The position numbers and the translations under genes were made by a program. DNA of 64,000 bases from Pseudomonas sp. RIT-PI-AD. GTDB taxonomy: Bacteria; Pseudomonadota; Gammaproteobacteria; Pseudomonadales; Pseudomonadaceae. This document shows, piece after piece, positions 63,918-64,000 of this stretch. Each line of letters opens with the position of its first letter. The first letter of the stretch is position 1. Location: the NCBI RefSeq assembly GCF_025642785.1, contig NZ_JANZKU010000007.1, forward strand, positions 62,001 to 126,000, written 5' to 3'. Below the pieces are notes generated by a model, which had not been told where the DNA came from, searched no databases, and saw only the letters and a list, made by a program, of their open reading frames with translations.

Positions 63918-64000
63918 CTAGAAGTCGCCACGGCCCCGGTGCTGCAACATCGGCACCAGATACACCGGCACCTCGGAGAGCTGCACCAGCCGCACCGCGG
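63918..64000 (-). CDS. Universal stress protein-like, C-terminal fragment
   Basis: The last 26 codons of a leftward gene that continues past the window end: VRLVQLSEVPVYLVPMLQH, then RGRGDF and a TAG stop. The VRLVQLSEVPVYLVP pattern is the last strand of Usp domains (compare LL-x6-PVLVVP). A Usp gene beside cysB also occurs in PAO1 as I remember it. The fragment is too short for more. Confidence 0.6.
   Translation of the reverse strand, partial: AVRLVQLSEVPVYLVPMLQHRGRGDF

Overview
The window is high-GC gammaproteobacterial chromosome that reads as a Pseudomonas of the P. aeruginosa lineage or a near relative. The grounds are the gene families and orders: rssB-rssC-tal, a bqsRS-type cluster close to fhp/fhpR/ppyR/nnrS/queD, cysI-DUF934, pabB-thrH-cysH-cysB, and an eutBC/permease operon. 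Compared with what I remember of PAO1, several blocks that are far apart there are joined here, so the species is probably not P. aeruginosa itself. No rRNA, tRNA, CRISPR array, insertion sequence or phage gene was found. Most of the window is chromosomal housekeeping and regulation, with two pieces that look accessory (about 7.66-9.61 kb and 36.4-40.0 kb).

Layout. 0-7.6 kb: end of an enoyl-CoA hydratase, a spermidine-synthase-like protein, class II DAHP synthase, a cupin, a YcaQ glycosylase, a PhzF-like isomerase, a DUF1127 peptide divergent from a LysR regulator, and dusA. 7.7-9.6 kb: an isolated GT-C-type membrane glycosyltransferase. 9.7-14.9 kb: transaldolase, the RssC/RssB switch, a PilZ protein, MlaA, a HAD-like protein that has lost its nucleophile, and a DUF4404 protein. 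15-17.9 kb: a tightly overlapping PepSY-PepSY-regulator-kinase operon of BqsRS type with a BqsR-type box upstream. 17.9-24.5 kb: a patatin-like protein, then the nitric oxide response module (nnrS, ppyR, fhp, and divergent fhpR with three NorR-type operators and a sigma-54 promoter), queD and nfuA. 24.5-36.4 kb: an acyltransferase, a GlxA/FtrA-type regulator with DUF1272 and MFS genes, metH, a run of small proteins (VOC, DUF1883, DUF4440, a hypothetical, GFA), and an RlmN-like radical SAM enzyme.

36.4-40 kb: a TonB-dependent siderophore receptor with a signalling domain but no sigma/anti-sigma pair, flanked by non-coding or decayed DNA. 40-44.3 kb: LysR/TauE divergent pair, an alpha/beta hydrolase, a class C beta-lactamase-like hydrolase, and a DUF2897 peptide. 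44.3-48.1 kb: ethanolamine operon (permease, eutB, eutC) behind a near-consensus sigma-54 promoter. 48.3-51.6 kb: pyrF, a medium-chain reductase, an SDR and small membrane proteins. 51.8-64 kb: assimilatory sulfite reduction (cysI, DUF934), two translationally coupled MalT/AlkS-type regulators, pabB, thrH, a shortened CysH-family protein, cysB, and the end of a universal stress protein gene.

Themes. Sulfur assimilation (cysI, DUF934, cysH-like, cysB, metH) recurs, and the cysI and cysB leaders share an octamer that could be part of a CysB operator. Nitric oxide detoxification is complete, from sensor to enzyme, with readable operators. The observations most worth testing are the altered metal motif of the BqsS-like kinase, the HAD pseudoenzyme, the orphan signalling receptor, the shortened CysH protein, and the tandem MalT-type regulators. 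Functions are assigned from recognised motifs and remembered synteny; no database search was run.
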